A stretch of DNA of 64,000 bases from contig NZ_KK037166.1 in the NCBI RefSeq assembly GCF_000568255.1, positions 4,329,016 to 4,393,015 of the forward strand, read 5' to 3'. The notes beneath the pieces are model-generated. The model saw nothing but the letters and a program-made list of their open reading frames with translations, was not told where the DNA came from and made no database searches. Of this stretch, positions 19,090 through 27,393 are shown piece after piece. How positions within the stretch are numbered: position 1 is the stretch's first letter; the number at the start of each line of letters is the position of its first letter. Position numbers and translations under genes: made by a program. The stretch is from Kutzneria sp. 744 (lineage in GTDB: Bacteria; Actinomycetota; Actinomycetes; Mycobacteriales; Pseudonocardiaceae).

Positions 19090-19890
19090 CTAGTGGGTAA
19101 GAGAGGCGACGGGCCAGCAGACCTCGGTGCGGTGCCGCGACTCGTCGCCGGTGGTGATCAGATAGGTCTCCCGGATCGGGCCGTCGGCGCCGATCTCGCG
19201 CTGGGCCACGTACGTGCCCAGGGCGCTGTAGGTCTGGTCCAGCTCGCCGAACGGCCCCCGGTGCAGGGTGACGGCCAGGTCGGCGGCGGGGAGCTGGACG
19301 GCCTCGACGGCGCCGCGGCCGGCGGGATTGCCCCGGACCGGGACGTAGGCCAGCACGTCGCCGATGTCCTCGGCGAAGAACTCCTCGTGGTAGAGGCAGC
19401 CGTCCGGGCCGGCCCGGTGCTCGCCCACGGCCGCGTGCAGGCGGTCGAAGGCCTCGGCCCACCACTGCTCGCTGTCGTCCATCGAGATCCGGTCCCTGAT
19501 GGCCAGGACCGGGACGGCCGGGACCGAGCGGCACTCGACTTCGATGGGCTGCGGCTGCCGCTCCAGCAGCAGCCGCAGCGAGCTCACCGCCGCCTGCGTC
19601 CGTTCCAGCTGCCGCTCCACCCGGCGCAGATGGGCGGCGATCAGCTCGTTGCGCGCCGTGACGTCCGGGGCGGCCAGCACCGCCCCGACCTCGTCCAACG
19701 GCATGCCCAGGTCCCGGAACCGCCGGATCGCCTGCGCCGTTCCGACCTGGCCCGGCTCGTACAGCCGGTACCCCGTGCCGGGGTCGACCTCGGCCGGCAC
19801 CAGCAGGCCGAGGTCGTGATAGTGCCGCAGCGCCTTGACGCTGAGATAGGTCATCCGCGAGAAGTCGCCGATGGACAGGAGGACCGCCAT
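19090..19890 (-). CDS. MerR-family regulator with GyrI-like effector domain
   Basis: Regulator of 266 residues. The N-terminal MerR winged helix (about 3-72: LSIGDFSRMTYLSVKALRHY, DPGTGYRLYEPGQV) and dimerisation helix (about 80-115) are followed by a GyrI/BmrR-like ligand-binding domain (about 120-266: SVPAVPVLAIRD to the end). Such proteins sense hydrophobic drugs and activate nearby genes. Its start lies seven bases after the -10 of a perfect MerR-type promoter (19897-19927), so it probably controls itself and the VOC gene that follows, from a leaderless transcript. Confidence 0.88.
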   Translation of the reverse strand: MAVLLSIGDFSRMTYLSVKALRHYHDLGLLVPAEVDPGTGYRLYEPGQVGTAQAIRRFRDLGMPLDEVGAVLAAPDVTARNELIAAHLRRVERQLERTQAAVSSLRLLLERQPQPIEVECRSVPAVPVLAIRDRISMDDSEQWWAEAFDRLHAAVGEHRAGPDGCLYHEEFFAEDIGDVLAYVPVRGNPAGRGAVEAVQLPAADLAVTLHRGPFGELDQTYSALGTYVAQREIGADGPIRETYLITTGDESRHRTEVCWPVASLTH

Positions 19891-19896
19891 GAACGC

Positions 19897-19927
19897 ATCA
19901 TCGGCCCTCCTGTTACAGGAGGGTCAA
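19897..19927 (-). promoter_or_regulatory. MerR-type promoter with perfect palindromic operator
   Basis: On the minus strand TTGACC (-35, 19922-19927) and GATGAT (-10, 19897-19902) are separated by exactly 19 bases, the over-long spacer of MerR promoters. Inside lies a perfect 9-1-9 palindrome, CCCTCCTGT/ACAGGAGGG, at 19905-19923. Spacing and symmetry are read directly. Confidence 0.8.
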
Positions 19928-20216
19928 GGAGCTACCCGGACGGGTCAGAAGGTCGGGCCGTGCCGCTCGACAACCTCGGCGGTGGCGTCCCGGTCGCCGT
20001 AGCGCCGGCTCGTCCGGGTCACCGGGAGTCGGACATGGAGCCGGGCCGGCCCGGGGGCCGGGCCCGGCCGAGCGGAGTTCCGGTGAACGAGAAGGCCTAC
20101 CAGGGCGGGCCGGACAGTGTGCTCATGCCCGCCTGTTCCCGCTGGTCACGAAGGCGTTGCACGAGCAATGCCATTGAGGACAGAACCTGTCCGCAATGAC
20201 GCCTAGGGTGGTGTCC

Positions 20217-20588
20217 ATGGAGATCAGAATCGAGCTCGTGATCCTGCCGGTGTCCGATGTGGACCGGGCGCGGGACTTCTACGTCGACAAGATCGGCTTC
20301 ACCCTCGACCACGACCACACGGTCAGCGACGAGGTGCGCTTCGTGCAGCTGACCCCGCCCGGCTCGGCCTGCTCGATCGCCTTCGGCAAGGGCCTGACCA
20401 CCGCCGAGCCCGGCACGGTGAAGGGGCTGCAGGCCGTGGTCGACGACGCCGACAAGGTCCGGGCCGAACTGGTCTCGCGCGGCGCGGAGGTCAGCGAGGT
20501 GGAGGACCTGGCCTGGGGCCGGTTCGTCCAGTTCGACGACCCGGACGGCAATCACTGGGCGTTGCAGCAGATCGTCAGGCCCAGCTGA
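20217..20588 (+). CDS. VOC-superfamily protein
   Basis: Glyoxalase-fold protein of 123 residues (LVILPVSDVDRARDFYVDKIGF at the start, GRFVQFDDPDGNHWALQQ at the end). The ATG at 20217 is chosen because it begins the first beta strand; an upstream ATG at 20196 would add seven unmatched residues. It stands alone between the MerR unit and a secreted lectin gene. Substrate and metal unknown. Confidence 0.8.
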   Translation: MEIRIELVILPVSDVDRARDFYVDKIGFTLDHDHTVSDEVRFVQLTPPGSACSIAFGKGLTTAEPGTVKGLQAVVDDADKVRAELVSRGAEVSEVEDLAWGRFVQFDDPDGNHWALQQIVRPS

Positions 20589-20693
20589 GACGTAACACAT
20601 TGAAACAGGCGATTCGTCGTGTAGACAGGAATCTGTCTCGGCGAGCCGCCACGGCGAGGCGGACCACGAACCCCTGCCAACCGTGGAAGGCCA

Positions 20694-22094
20694 ATGAAGA
20701 CTCGCCACGTCACCAGACTTCTCGCCGTCGCGGCGGTGCTCGCCGCCGCCGCGACCGGCGCCCCGTCCGCCCAGGCGGCGACCGGAACGATCACGGGCAT
20801 CGGCGGCAAATGCGTCGACGTCGCCGGCGGCGCCAGCGCCAACGGCACCCGGGTGCAGCTGTGGTCGTGCAACGGCGGCACGGCCCAACAGTGGACCGCC
20901 GGCGACGACGGCACGATCCGGGCCCTGGGCAAGTGCCTGGACGTCTCCGGCGCGTCCACCCTCAACGGGGCCAAGGTGCAGATCTACGACTGCAACGGCA
21001 CCGGCGCACAGCGGTGGACGGCGTCGGGTGGCCAGCTGGTCAACGCCGGCTCGGGCAAGTGCCTCGACGCCACCGGCGTCAGCAGCGCCGACGGCACCCT
21101 GTTGCAGATCTGGACCTGCGGCGCCGGCGCCAACCAGCAGTGGACCCTGCCCACCACCGGCACCCCGCCGACCGGTGGCCCCTGCCCGAGCGGCCCCTTC
21201 GACAACCCGCTGCCGACGCAGAACCCGACCGCCACGAAGATCAAGGACGGCTACAACTTCCTTGAGGGACCGGTCTGGGACGCCGCCAGCCAAACCCTGC
21301 TGCTGACCGACATGCACGACGGATCCGGCGCGCAGAACGTGCAGCCGTCGGACATTCTCCGCTTCACGCCGACCAGCAACACCTTCGCCACCTTCGTCAC
21401 CAACTCCGGCAGCAACGGCCTTTCCCTGAGCCGGGACGGAAAATCCGTCATCGCCGCCACCCACGACCAGCGCAGCGTGTCCGTCTACGACCTGGCGACC
21501 AAGCAGCGCAGCACCCTCGCCGCCAGCTACCAGGGCCACCAGTTCAACTCGCCCAACGACGTCACGGTCGGGGCCGACGGCACCGTGTACTTCACCGACC
21601 CCGACTTCCAGCGGGCCGACCGTCCGGACCAGATGTCGGGCCACACCGACGTCTTCCGCGTGCGCAACGGCGTGGTGTCGCTGATCGACGACTCCATCAG
21701 CGAGCCCAACGGCATCGAGCTCTCGCCCGACGGCCGCACCCTGTACGTCGGCGGCAACGCCACCGGCAAGATCTACAAGTACCCGGTCAACGCCGACGGC
21801 AGCACCGGCGCCCGCAGCGACTTCGTGGCGCTGGGCGGCACCGACGGCGGCACGGTCGACTGCGCCGGCAACGTCTACCAGGCCACCTTCGGCGACGGGA
21901 AGATCCACGTCTTCTCCCCCGCCGGCAAGGCTCTGGGCACCATCAGCGCCGGCCAGAACACCACCAACGCCGCCTTCGGCGGTCCCGACGGCCGCACCCT
22001 GTACATCACCTCCGGCAGCCCGTCGAGCGGCGGCGACACCGGAAACTACGGCCTGTACAGCATTCGCCTGAACGTCCCGGGCTGGCCGTACTGA
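20694..22094 (+). CDS. Secreted ricin-B lectin / SMP-30-gluconolactonase fusion
   Basis: Exported protein of 466 residues. Signal peptide (about 1-29, ending AQA), a ricin-type beta-trefoil (about 30-155) with three QxW repeats (GTAQQWTA, GAQRWTA, NQQWTL) and paired Cys, a short Thr/Pro linker, then an SMP-30/gluconolactonase-like beta-propeller (about 165-466: YNFLEGPVWDAASQTLLLTD, NSPNDVTVGADGTVYFTDPD, SEPNGIELSPDGRTLYVGG). The Glu, Asn and Asp residues that bind the metal in SMP-30 lactonases appear conserved. It is likely a sugar-targeted extracellular lactonase. Confidence 0.85.
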   Translation: MKTRHVTRLLAVAAVLAAAATGAPSAQAATGTITGIGGKCVDVAGGASANGTRVQLWSCNGGTAQQWTAGDDGTIRALGKCLDVSGASTLNGAKVQIYDCNGTGAQRWTASGGQLVNAGSGKCLDATGVSSADGTLLQIWTCGAGANQQWTLPTTGTPPTGGPCPSGPFDNPLPTQNPTATKIKDGYNFLEGPVWDAASQTLLLTDMHDGSGAQNVQPSDILRFTPTSNTFATFVTNSGSNGLSLSRDGKSVIAATHDQRSVSVYDLATKQRSTLAASYQGHQFNSPNDVTVGADGTVYFTDPDFQRADRPDQMSGHTDVFRVRNGVVSLIDDSISEPNGIELSPDGRTLYVGGNATGKIYKYPVNADGSTGARSDFVALGGTDGGTVDCAGNVYQATFGDGKIHVFSPAGKALGTISAGQNTTNAAFGGPDGRTLYITSGSPSSGGDTGNYGLYSIRLNVPGWPY

Positions 22095-22103
22095 CCGACC
22101 GAG

Positions 22104-22158
22104 GCGAGTCCCGCTCTGCCGGAAACCGTATTTCGGTGTGCCGGAGAGCGGGACTCGC
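22104..22158. terminator. Bidirectional hairpin carrying a dispersed repeat
   Basis: Arms GCGAGTCCCGCTCTGCCGG and CCGGAGAGCGGGACTCGC pair with one bulged base around a 18-base loop. It lies between two convergent genes (stops at 22094 and 22165), so it can terminate both. The right half, about 43 bases from GAAACCGTATTTCGGTGTG, recurs with two changes at 37037-37079. Confidence 0.7.
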
Positions 22159-22164
22159 GGGGGT

Positions 22165-23556
22165 TCAGCAGGTGATGGTGCCGCGGCGCAGGGCGTGGCC
22201 GCCGTCGTTGCCGTCGTCAGACCAGTAGACGGGCTTGCTGCCGCTGACGCACTCGTCGACGCCGGCGACGGAGAAGCCCTCGTTGTTGTAGTTGGACATG
22301 CCGCTGGGCCGGTTGTAGACGGCGGCGGGGGCGAAGGCGCCGGCGGCGTTGATCTTCATGGTGCGGTGCTGGCCGTTGCAGGTGTTGTCACACACGACCC
22401 ACAGGCGCGAGGCCTGGGGCTCCCACTGGAGCTCCATGACCGCGCTCATGCCGCTGTTGACGGACGCGATCCGGGTGAAGGATCCGTTGTCCTGCAAGAC
22501 ATAGCCGTAGATCATGCCGGTGCCCTCGACGCTGACGAAGAACACGCCGCCGGTGTGGCTGCCGTAGTGGCTCGGGGTGTAGGCGGAACCCGTGGAGGCG
22601 TCGGCGAAGCCGGCGGCGGTGAGGGTGTCGTCGGAGATCCAGGTGATGCCCTCGAAGCCGAGGTTGGGGTCTACCGGCGGCAGGTCCTTGGTGAGGTTCC
22701 ACTCCCGGGTGGCGGTCAGGGAGGTGCCCGTTCCGCTGACGTCGTACCGAAGCACCGAGGTGCGGCTGGTGCCGGAGGCGTCGCCGTCGCGCTCGGTGGA
22801 GACGAAAACGCCGCCGGCGGAACCGGATCCGGTGAGGGTCACGCCTTCGTCGTCAGGCGTGCCGGAGCCGTTGGTGTAGTGCACCGACTTGCCCTTGGAC
22901 CAGCCGTTGGCGGTGTCCGGGGTCCAGTTCGACCCGTTGCGCACCAGGCGCCACAGCTTGCCGGAGTTCTGTGCGGCCCACAGCACGCCGCCCTCCTGGT
23001 ACAGGCCACTGAGGTCCTCGCCGAAGACGTTGGCCGCGTCGGCCGTCGACACGGAACCGCTGCCGGGCCAGGCCACCGGGCCGGTGGTCGTGCCGCAACT
23101 GTTCGGCGCGCCAAGGGTCACGGCCGCCGACTTCAGTGCGCCCGTGCCGTCCGGGCACCGTGACCAGGACGGATCGGACTTCGTGCTCCAGCTGACGCTG
23201 TCCACCAGCGTGCTGCCGTCGGCCCGGTACAGGCGGGCCTTGTCGCTGTCCCCCAACCCGAACGCGCTGTGCACGTCGAACGCCTTCGCCGCGCCGGCGG
23301 CCAGGGTCGTTCCCGTGGCGATCTTGTACTTGGAGCTGTCCTTGTCGTCCTTGAGGATCCAGCCCGAGATGTCCACCGCAGCCGAGCCGGTGTTGTACAG
23401 CTCGATCGAGTCGTTGACGGAGCCGGTGGTCACGACCTCGTTGACGCGGACGGTGTCCGCGGTCGCGGCGTCGGCCGGCGCCGCACTCAGTGCGGCCGCC
23501 GCCAGCATCGGTCCGAATAACAGGACCAAGCCACGGCGTGTACGCGATTCGCTCAC
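22165..23556 (-). CDS. Secreted protein with lamin-tail domain and esterase-like propeller
   Basis: Exported protein of 463 residues. The GTG at 23556 opens a signal peptide (RRGLVLLFGPMLAAAALSAA) and follows GGGAGAGG. A lamin-tail domain comes first (about 35-130: VNEVVTTGSVNDSIELYNTG, VDISGWILKD). The rest (about 165-463) looks like the esterase-like phytase or beta-propeller region found beside lamin tails in actinomycete secreted proteins (LGFEGITWISDDTLTAAGF, NNEGFSVAG). Presumed extracellular; enzyme activity unproven. Confidence 0.75.
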   Translation of the reverse strand: MSESRTRRGLVLLFGPMLAAAALSAAPADAATADTVRVNEVVTTGSVNDSIELYNTGSAAVDISGWILKDDKDSSKYKIATGTTLAAGAAKAFDVHSAFGLGDSDKARLYRADGSTLVDSVSWSTKSDPSWSRCPDGTGALKSAAVTLGAPNSCGTTTGPVAWPGSGSVSTADAANVFGEDLSGLYQEGGVLWAAQNSGKLWRLVRNGSNWTPDTANGWSKGKSVHYTNGSGTPDDEGVTLTGSGSAGGVFVSTERDGDASGTSRTSVLRYDVSGTGTSLTATREWNLTKDLPPVDPNLGFEGITWISDDTLTAAGFADASTGSAYTPSHYGSHTGGVFFVSVEGTGMIYGYVLQDNGSFTRIASVNSGMSAVMELQWEPQASRLWVVCDNTCNGQHRTMKINAAGAFAPAAVYNRPSGMSNYNNEGFSVAGVDECVSGSKPVYWSDDGNDGGHALRRGTITC

Positions 23557-23675
23557 GAAACCTCTCCCAGGTAGAGGGCAATCGGCAGTCCCAGGTTCCC
23601 GGGACCGGCCGAATGTCCACAATCCTGTGAGTGGTTTTCTGCTGAACTACGGTCGAAATACTGGGGCGGAAGGGA

Positions 23676-24044
23676 TCATTCGCCGGCCGGCGGCTGCCAC
23701 AGCTCGAACTTGTTGCCCTCGATGTCGTGGGCCCAGCCGAAGCGGCCGTAGTCGGTGTCGCTGACCTCGTCGGACACTGTCACGCCGGCCGTGCGCAGCT
23801 GGGCCAGCATCGCGTCCAGGTCGGTCACCCGGTAGTTGACCATGGAGGACTGGGCAGGCTCGCCGAGGTGCTCGGCGTCGGCGTCGAAGATCGCCCACGT
23901 CGTCGAGCCGCCCGGGGTCCACGCGAACTGCTTGCCACCCCACTCGCCCATGTCGACGCCGAGGTGCTCGGCATACCAGGCCCGCAGGGCCTCGCCGTCC
24001 CGCGCCCGAAGGAAAACCCCGCCAATGCCGGTGACTCTCTCCAT
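23676..24044 (-). CDS. VOC-superfamily protein
   Basis: Glyoxalase-like protein of 122 residues (GIGGVFLRARDGEALRAWYA, DTDYGRFGWAHDIEGNKFEL). It is the third VOC gene in 6 kb, but its sequence differs clearly from the other two. It stands alone; the 224 bases upstream (24045-24268) hold nothing I can identify. Confidence 0.78.
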   Translation of the reverse strand: MERVTGIGGVFLRARDGEALRAWYAEHLGVDMGEWGGKQFAWTPGGSTTWAIFDADAEHLGEPAQSSMVNYRVTDLDAMLAQLRTAGVTVSDEVSDTDYGRFGWAHDIEGNKFELWQPPAGE

Positions 24045-24268
24045 CGGCGCAGTCTCCCCCACCGACCGCCCGCACGACAGGGTCGACGCGCCGGGAACCG
24101 GCCGCGCCCAGCCCCAGGCCGGCGTAGGGTGCCGCTGGCGGCGAGAGGCGGGCCGCTCCCACTTTGTCAAGACCGCATCCCTTTTGTCCCGATTCCGGGG
24201 CGGCTCCCGAGTGGCCGGAACAGACGCCGAACTTGCTGCGCCGCAAGGAAAGCAGATGTGAGGCTTGA

Positions 24269-24937
24269 TCACGCGACCAGGCGCAGCCAGGCGGCGGCCA
24301 GTGCGGCGTGGCCGGCCGGCGTGGGATGGATGCCGTCGGCCGCCCAGCGTTCGGAACCGGTACCGGCGGCCAGTTCGGCGAACATTCCGTCAGCCGCCAG
24401 GAGATGGGCGTCGTACCGGCGGGCCAATCGGCGTACGGCCTGGATCTTGGGATCGAGGTCGGCTCGCCATTCCTTGCGCTCCGCCTCGCCGATGAGCACG
24501 GAATTACGGCCGGCGCGCATGACCCCGCCGATCGGCAGCAGGAAGGGCTCGATGAGGACGAGCTCCGTGCCGGCCTCGGCCAGCGGCGCGAGCAGACGGT
24601 CGTAGCCGGCCTCGAAATCCTCCACGGGAATCTTGTGCCCGTCGGGATCCAGGGTGTGCCAGCCCATGTCGTTGACCCCGACCAGGATGGACACCACATC
24701 CGCCCGGGCGGCGAGAACGTCGGCGGCCCAACGGTTTTCGAGGTCGGCCACGCGGTCGCCACGGTAGCCGCTGTTCAGCCACGTCACGGGCCGGTCCGGG
24801 TGTCGCAATCCCCATTCGCCGGCGATGCGCAGCGGGTAGCCGTAGCCGAGGCTCTCCTCGGTCTCCAGTCGAAAGCAGTCGGTGACCGAGTCGCCGGTGA
24901 ACATGACTGTGCAGCCGGCGCGAAGGGTGATCGTCAT
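24269..24937 (-). CDS. SGNH/GDSL-family hydrolase
   Basis: Esterase/lipase-fold hydrolase of 222 residues. All four blocks are present: GDSV with the catalytic Ser (block I, about residue 16), the GYRGDR glycine block, GVND (block III), and DGIHPTPAGH with the catalytic Asp and His (block V). No signal peptide, so it is cytoplasmic. It ends an operon with an MFS exporter (17 bp upstream) and a quinone reductase. It may de-acylate the compound the exporter handles; that is inferred. Confidence 0.88.
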   Translation of the reverse strand: MTITLRAGCTVMFTGDSVTDCFRLETEESLGYGYPLRIAGEWGLRHPDRPVTWLNSGYRGDRVADLENRWAADVLAARADVVSILVGVNDMGWHTLDPDGHKIPVEDFEAGYDRLLAPLAEAGTELVLIEPFLLPIGGVMRAGRNSVLIGEAERKEWRADLDPKIQAVRRLARRYDAHLLAADGMFAELAAGTGSERWAADGIHPTPAGHAALAAAWLRLVA

Positions 24938-24954
24938 GGGAGTGTTCCTGACTT

Positions 24955-26376
24955 TCAGGCGGCGACAAGGACTTCGGACGAGATCGGCAGCGGGCCGCCA
25001 CGGAAGAGCAGGCCGGCCACCAAGGCGCTGCCGAGGAAGACGGCGGCGGCGATCCAGAACACGAGGTTGTAGCCGGCCAGAGTGGCCGCGGCGGTGGCGC
25101 CCGGGTGCGCCGAGAGGTACTGGCCGATTGCCGTCGTGGCAAGGGAACTGAAGACGGCGGTGCCGATGGAGCCGCCGATCTGCTGGGCGGTGGTCACGAG
25201 GGCGGAGGCCACGCCGGCGTCGTGCGAGCGGACTCCGCTGGTCGCCGCGTTCTGCACCGGGCCGAAGATCAGCCCGAAGCCGATGCCGGTGACGAGCAGG
25301 GCCGGCAGGACGGATCCGGCGTAGGTGGAGTAGGTCCCGATGCCGGTCAGCAGGGCCATGCCGATGGCCGCGAGCACGCAGCCGATCGGGACCAGCGGCC
25401 GGGGTCCGGTGCGGGGCAACAGAACCGCGCCGGAGAAGACCGCCCCGAACATCACCGAGCCGATCATCGGGAGGAAGGCGAAACCTGTTTCCAACGGCGT
25501 GTATCCCAGCGTGTTGGCCAGGTAGTAGGTGAGAAACAGGAACACCGCGAACATCCCGGTCCCGGAGATCCCGAGTGACAGGTACGCGGCCCCGCGGACG
25601 CGGTCCAGGACAACTCGCAGCGGCAGCAGGGGAAACTCGGTCCGACGTTCGATCAGCACGAAGGCGACGAGGAGCAGCGCACCCACGATCACCGGGCCGA
25701 ACGTGCGAACGTCCTGCCAGCCATGCGCCTCGGCGGTGCCCAGACCGTAGACGATGCCGACCAGGCCGAGCACCACGGCGATGGTGCCGGCAAGGTCGGG
25801 CCTCCGCCGCTCCGGCCGGTCGCCGTCACGTAGAAACACCATCCCGCCAACAAAAGCGACCGCCGCGATGATCAGATTGACGTAGAGGCACCACCGCCAC
25901 GACAGCCCTTGGGTGAGGACGCCACCCAGCAGCAGACCGAGGGCCCCGCCGGCGCCGGAGATCGCGCCGAAGATCCCGAAAGCCCGGCCGCGTTCCTTGG
26001 CGTCGTCGGCGAAAGTGACCGACAGCAGCGACAGCGCCGCCGGCGCGAGCATCGCGGCGAACACGCCCTGGCCGATGCGGGCGGCCAACAGCATCGAGAA
26101 GTCCCCGGCCGCGCCGCCGAAGGCGGAGGCGACCGCGAATCCGCCGACGCCGATGAGGAACAGCCGCTTGCGTCCGAAGAAGTCCGACAGCCGGCCGCCG
26201 AGCAGCAGCAGGCTGCCGAACGCGAGCGCGTAGCCGGTCAGCACCCACTGCCGATAGTCGGCCGGAAAGCCCAGATCCCGTTGCGCCGTGGGCAAAGCGA
26301 TGTTCACGATGGTCGAGTCGAGGATGTCCATCAGCTGGGCGAGGCTGAGGACCACGAGGGCGAGCCAGCGGTTCAT
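24955..26376 (-). CDS. MFS drug exporter (DHA2/EmrB type)
   Basis: Membrane transporter of 473 residues with about 14 hydrophobic helices. Drug:H+ antiporter motifs are visible: LDSTIVNIALP in helix 1 (motif D1), GRLSDFFGRKRLF (motif A) and the GGALGLLLGGVL segment (motif C-like). Its ATG overlaps the stop of the quinone-reductase gene (ATGA). It most likely exports a hydrophobic toxic compound. The operon faces the BTAD regulator at 27394, which is the likely controller. Confidence 0.88.
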   Translation of the reverse strand: MNRWLALVVLSLAQLMDILDSTIVNIALPTAQRDLGFPADYRQWVLTGYALAFGSLLLLGGRLSDFFGRKRLFLIGVGGFAVASAFGGAAGDFSMLLAARIGQGVFAAMLAPAALSLLSVTFADDAKERGRAFGIFGAISGAGGALGLLLGGVLTQGLSWRWCLYVNLIIAAVAFVGGMVFLRDGDRPERRRPDLAGTIAVVLGLVGIVYGLGTAEAHGWQDVRTFGPVIVGALLLVAFVLIERRTEFPLLPLRVVLDRVRGAAYLSLGISGTGMFAVFLFLTYYLANTLGYTPLETGFAFLPMIGSVMFGAVFSGAVLLPRTGPRPLVPIGCVLAAIGMALLTGIGTYSTYAGSVLPALLVTGIGFGLIFGPVQNAATSGVRSHDAGVASALVTTAQQIGGSIGTAVFSSLATTAIGQYLSAHPGATAAATLAGYNLVFWIAAAVFLGSALVAGLLFRGGPLPISSEVLVAA

Positions 26377-27266
26377 GGCAGCAGCACCAGCTTTCCGCGC
26401 ACCTGGCCGGCCTCGCCGACGCGATGCGCCTGGGCCACCTCGGTCAGCGGAAACGTCCGTCCGACGGGCAGGGTGAACCGGCCGGACTCGATCAGTTCGC
26501 CGATCTGGTCGAGCACGTGCAGCGCACGGCCGCAATCGCCTCGGCTGAACCGCACGCCATGCCGTTCCGCGCCGGAGAAGTCGGCGATGGTGATCACGTG
26601 CTCCGCGCCGCCGGTGAGGTCGATGAGCTCCGGCAGCACGCCGCTGCCGGCCACATCGAGCGCGAGGTCGACGCCGCCGAGCGCCCGGACCCGCTCCGCC
26701 ATGCCGTCGCCGTAGGCAATGGGTTCGGCCCCGAGCGAGCGCAGGAAGTCATGGCTGGCCGGGCTGCCGGTGCCGATCACGCGTGCGCCTCGAACGACGG
26801 CGAGCTGCACGGCGGCGCTGCCGACGCTGCCGGAGGCGCCGTTGACCAGCACCGTGACGCCGTTCTCGACGCCCAGCTGGTCGAGGGCCCGCGCCGCCGT
26901 CTCGATGGCGGCCGGCAGGGCGGCGGCTTCGGCGAAGCCGAGGGTCGGCGGCATGGGGGCGTAGTGGGACAGCACCGTCAGCTCGGCCTGGGCACCGCTC
27001 ATAACCGAGAACCCGAACACGGCGTCCCCGACCGCGACGGCCGAGACGCCCTCGCCGAGCTCGTCGACGATGCCGGCCGCCTCGTGGCCCAGGGTCTGCG
27101 GCAGCTCCTGGTCCATCAGGCCCTGGCGCTTCTTCCAGTCGCTCGCGTTGACGCCGGCCGCCCGCACGCGGATCCGGACCTGGCCGGGACCCGGGTGCGG
27201 ATCGGGCAGGTCCACGATCTGGAGGACCTCGGGACCCCCGAACCGGCTGAACTCGACCGCCTTCAT
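26373..27266 (-). CDS. NADP-dependent quinone oxidoreductase / zinc-free MDR
   Basis: Medium-chain reductase of 297 residues: GroES-like N-terminus (VEFSRFGGPEVLQIVDLPDP, AAGVNASDWKKRQG) and a nucleotide-binding domain (VLVNGASGSVGSAAVQLA). The zinc-ligand cysteines of alcohol dehydrogenases are absent, as in the quinone-reductase branch. The ATG at 27266 follows GGGAGC. It is the first gene of the reductase-MFS-SGNH operon, divergent from the large regulator. It probably reduces an electrophilic quinone or enone. Confidence 0.85.
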   Translation of the reverse strand: MKAVEFSRFGGPEVLQIVDLPDPHPGPGQVRIRVRAAGVNASDWKKRQGLMDQELPQTLGHEAAGIVDELGEGVSAVAVGDAVFGFSVMSGAQAELTVLSHYAPMPPTLGFAEAAALPAAIETAARALDQLGVENGVTVLVNGASGSVGSAAVQLAVVRGARVIGTGSPASHDFLRSLGAEPIAYGDGMAERVRALGGVDLALDVAGSGVLPELIDLTGGAEHVITIADFSGAERHGVRFSRGDCGRALHVLDQIGELIESGRFTLPVGRTFPLTEVAQAHRVGEAGQVRGKLVLLP

Positions 27267-27323
27267 GCATTTGCTCCCTTCGGCGCCCGGTCCGTCCGGG
27301 CAGGGGCAACACTGGCGGTGTCC

Positions 27324-27356
27324 GCTCACACGGCGCGGGCACGGCGCTCACACCGG
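27324..27356. promoter_or_regulatory. Three tandem 11-bp repeats, candidate SARP/BTAD operator
   Basis: GCTCACACGGC, GCGGGCACGGC and GCTCACACCGG follow each other with an exact 11-bp period between the divergent starts at 27266 and 27394. SARP-family regulators bind direct repeats with 11- or 22-bp pitch, and the adjacent gene encodes a protein with that DNA-binding domain. The repeat is seen; the binding is inferred. Confidence 0.5.
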
Positions 27357-27393
27357 CCGAGCCCCGATGTGCGGCGTGCGCGAAGATCGGGGC

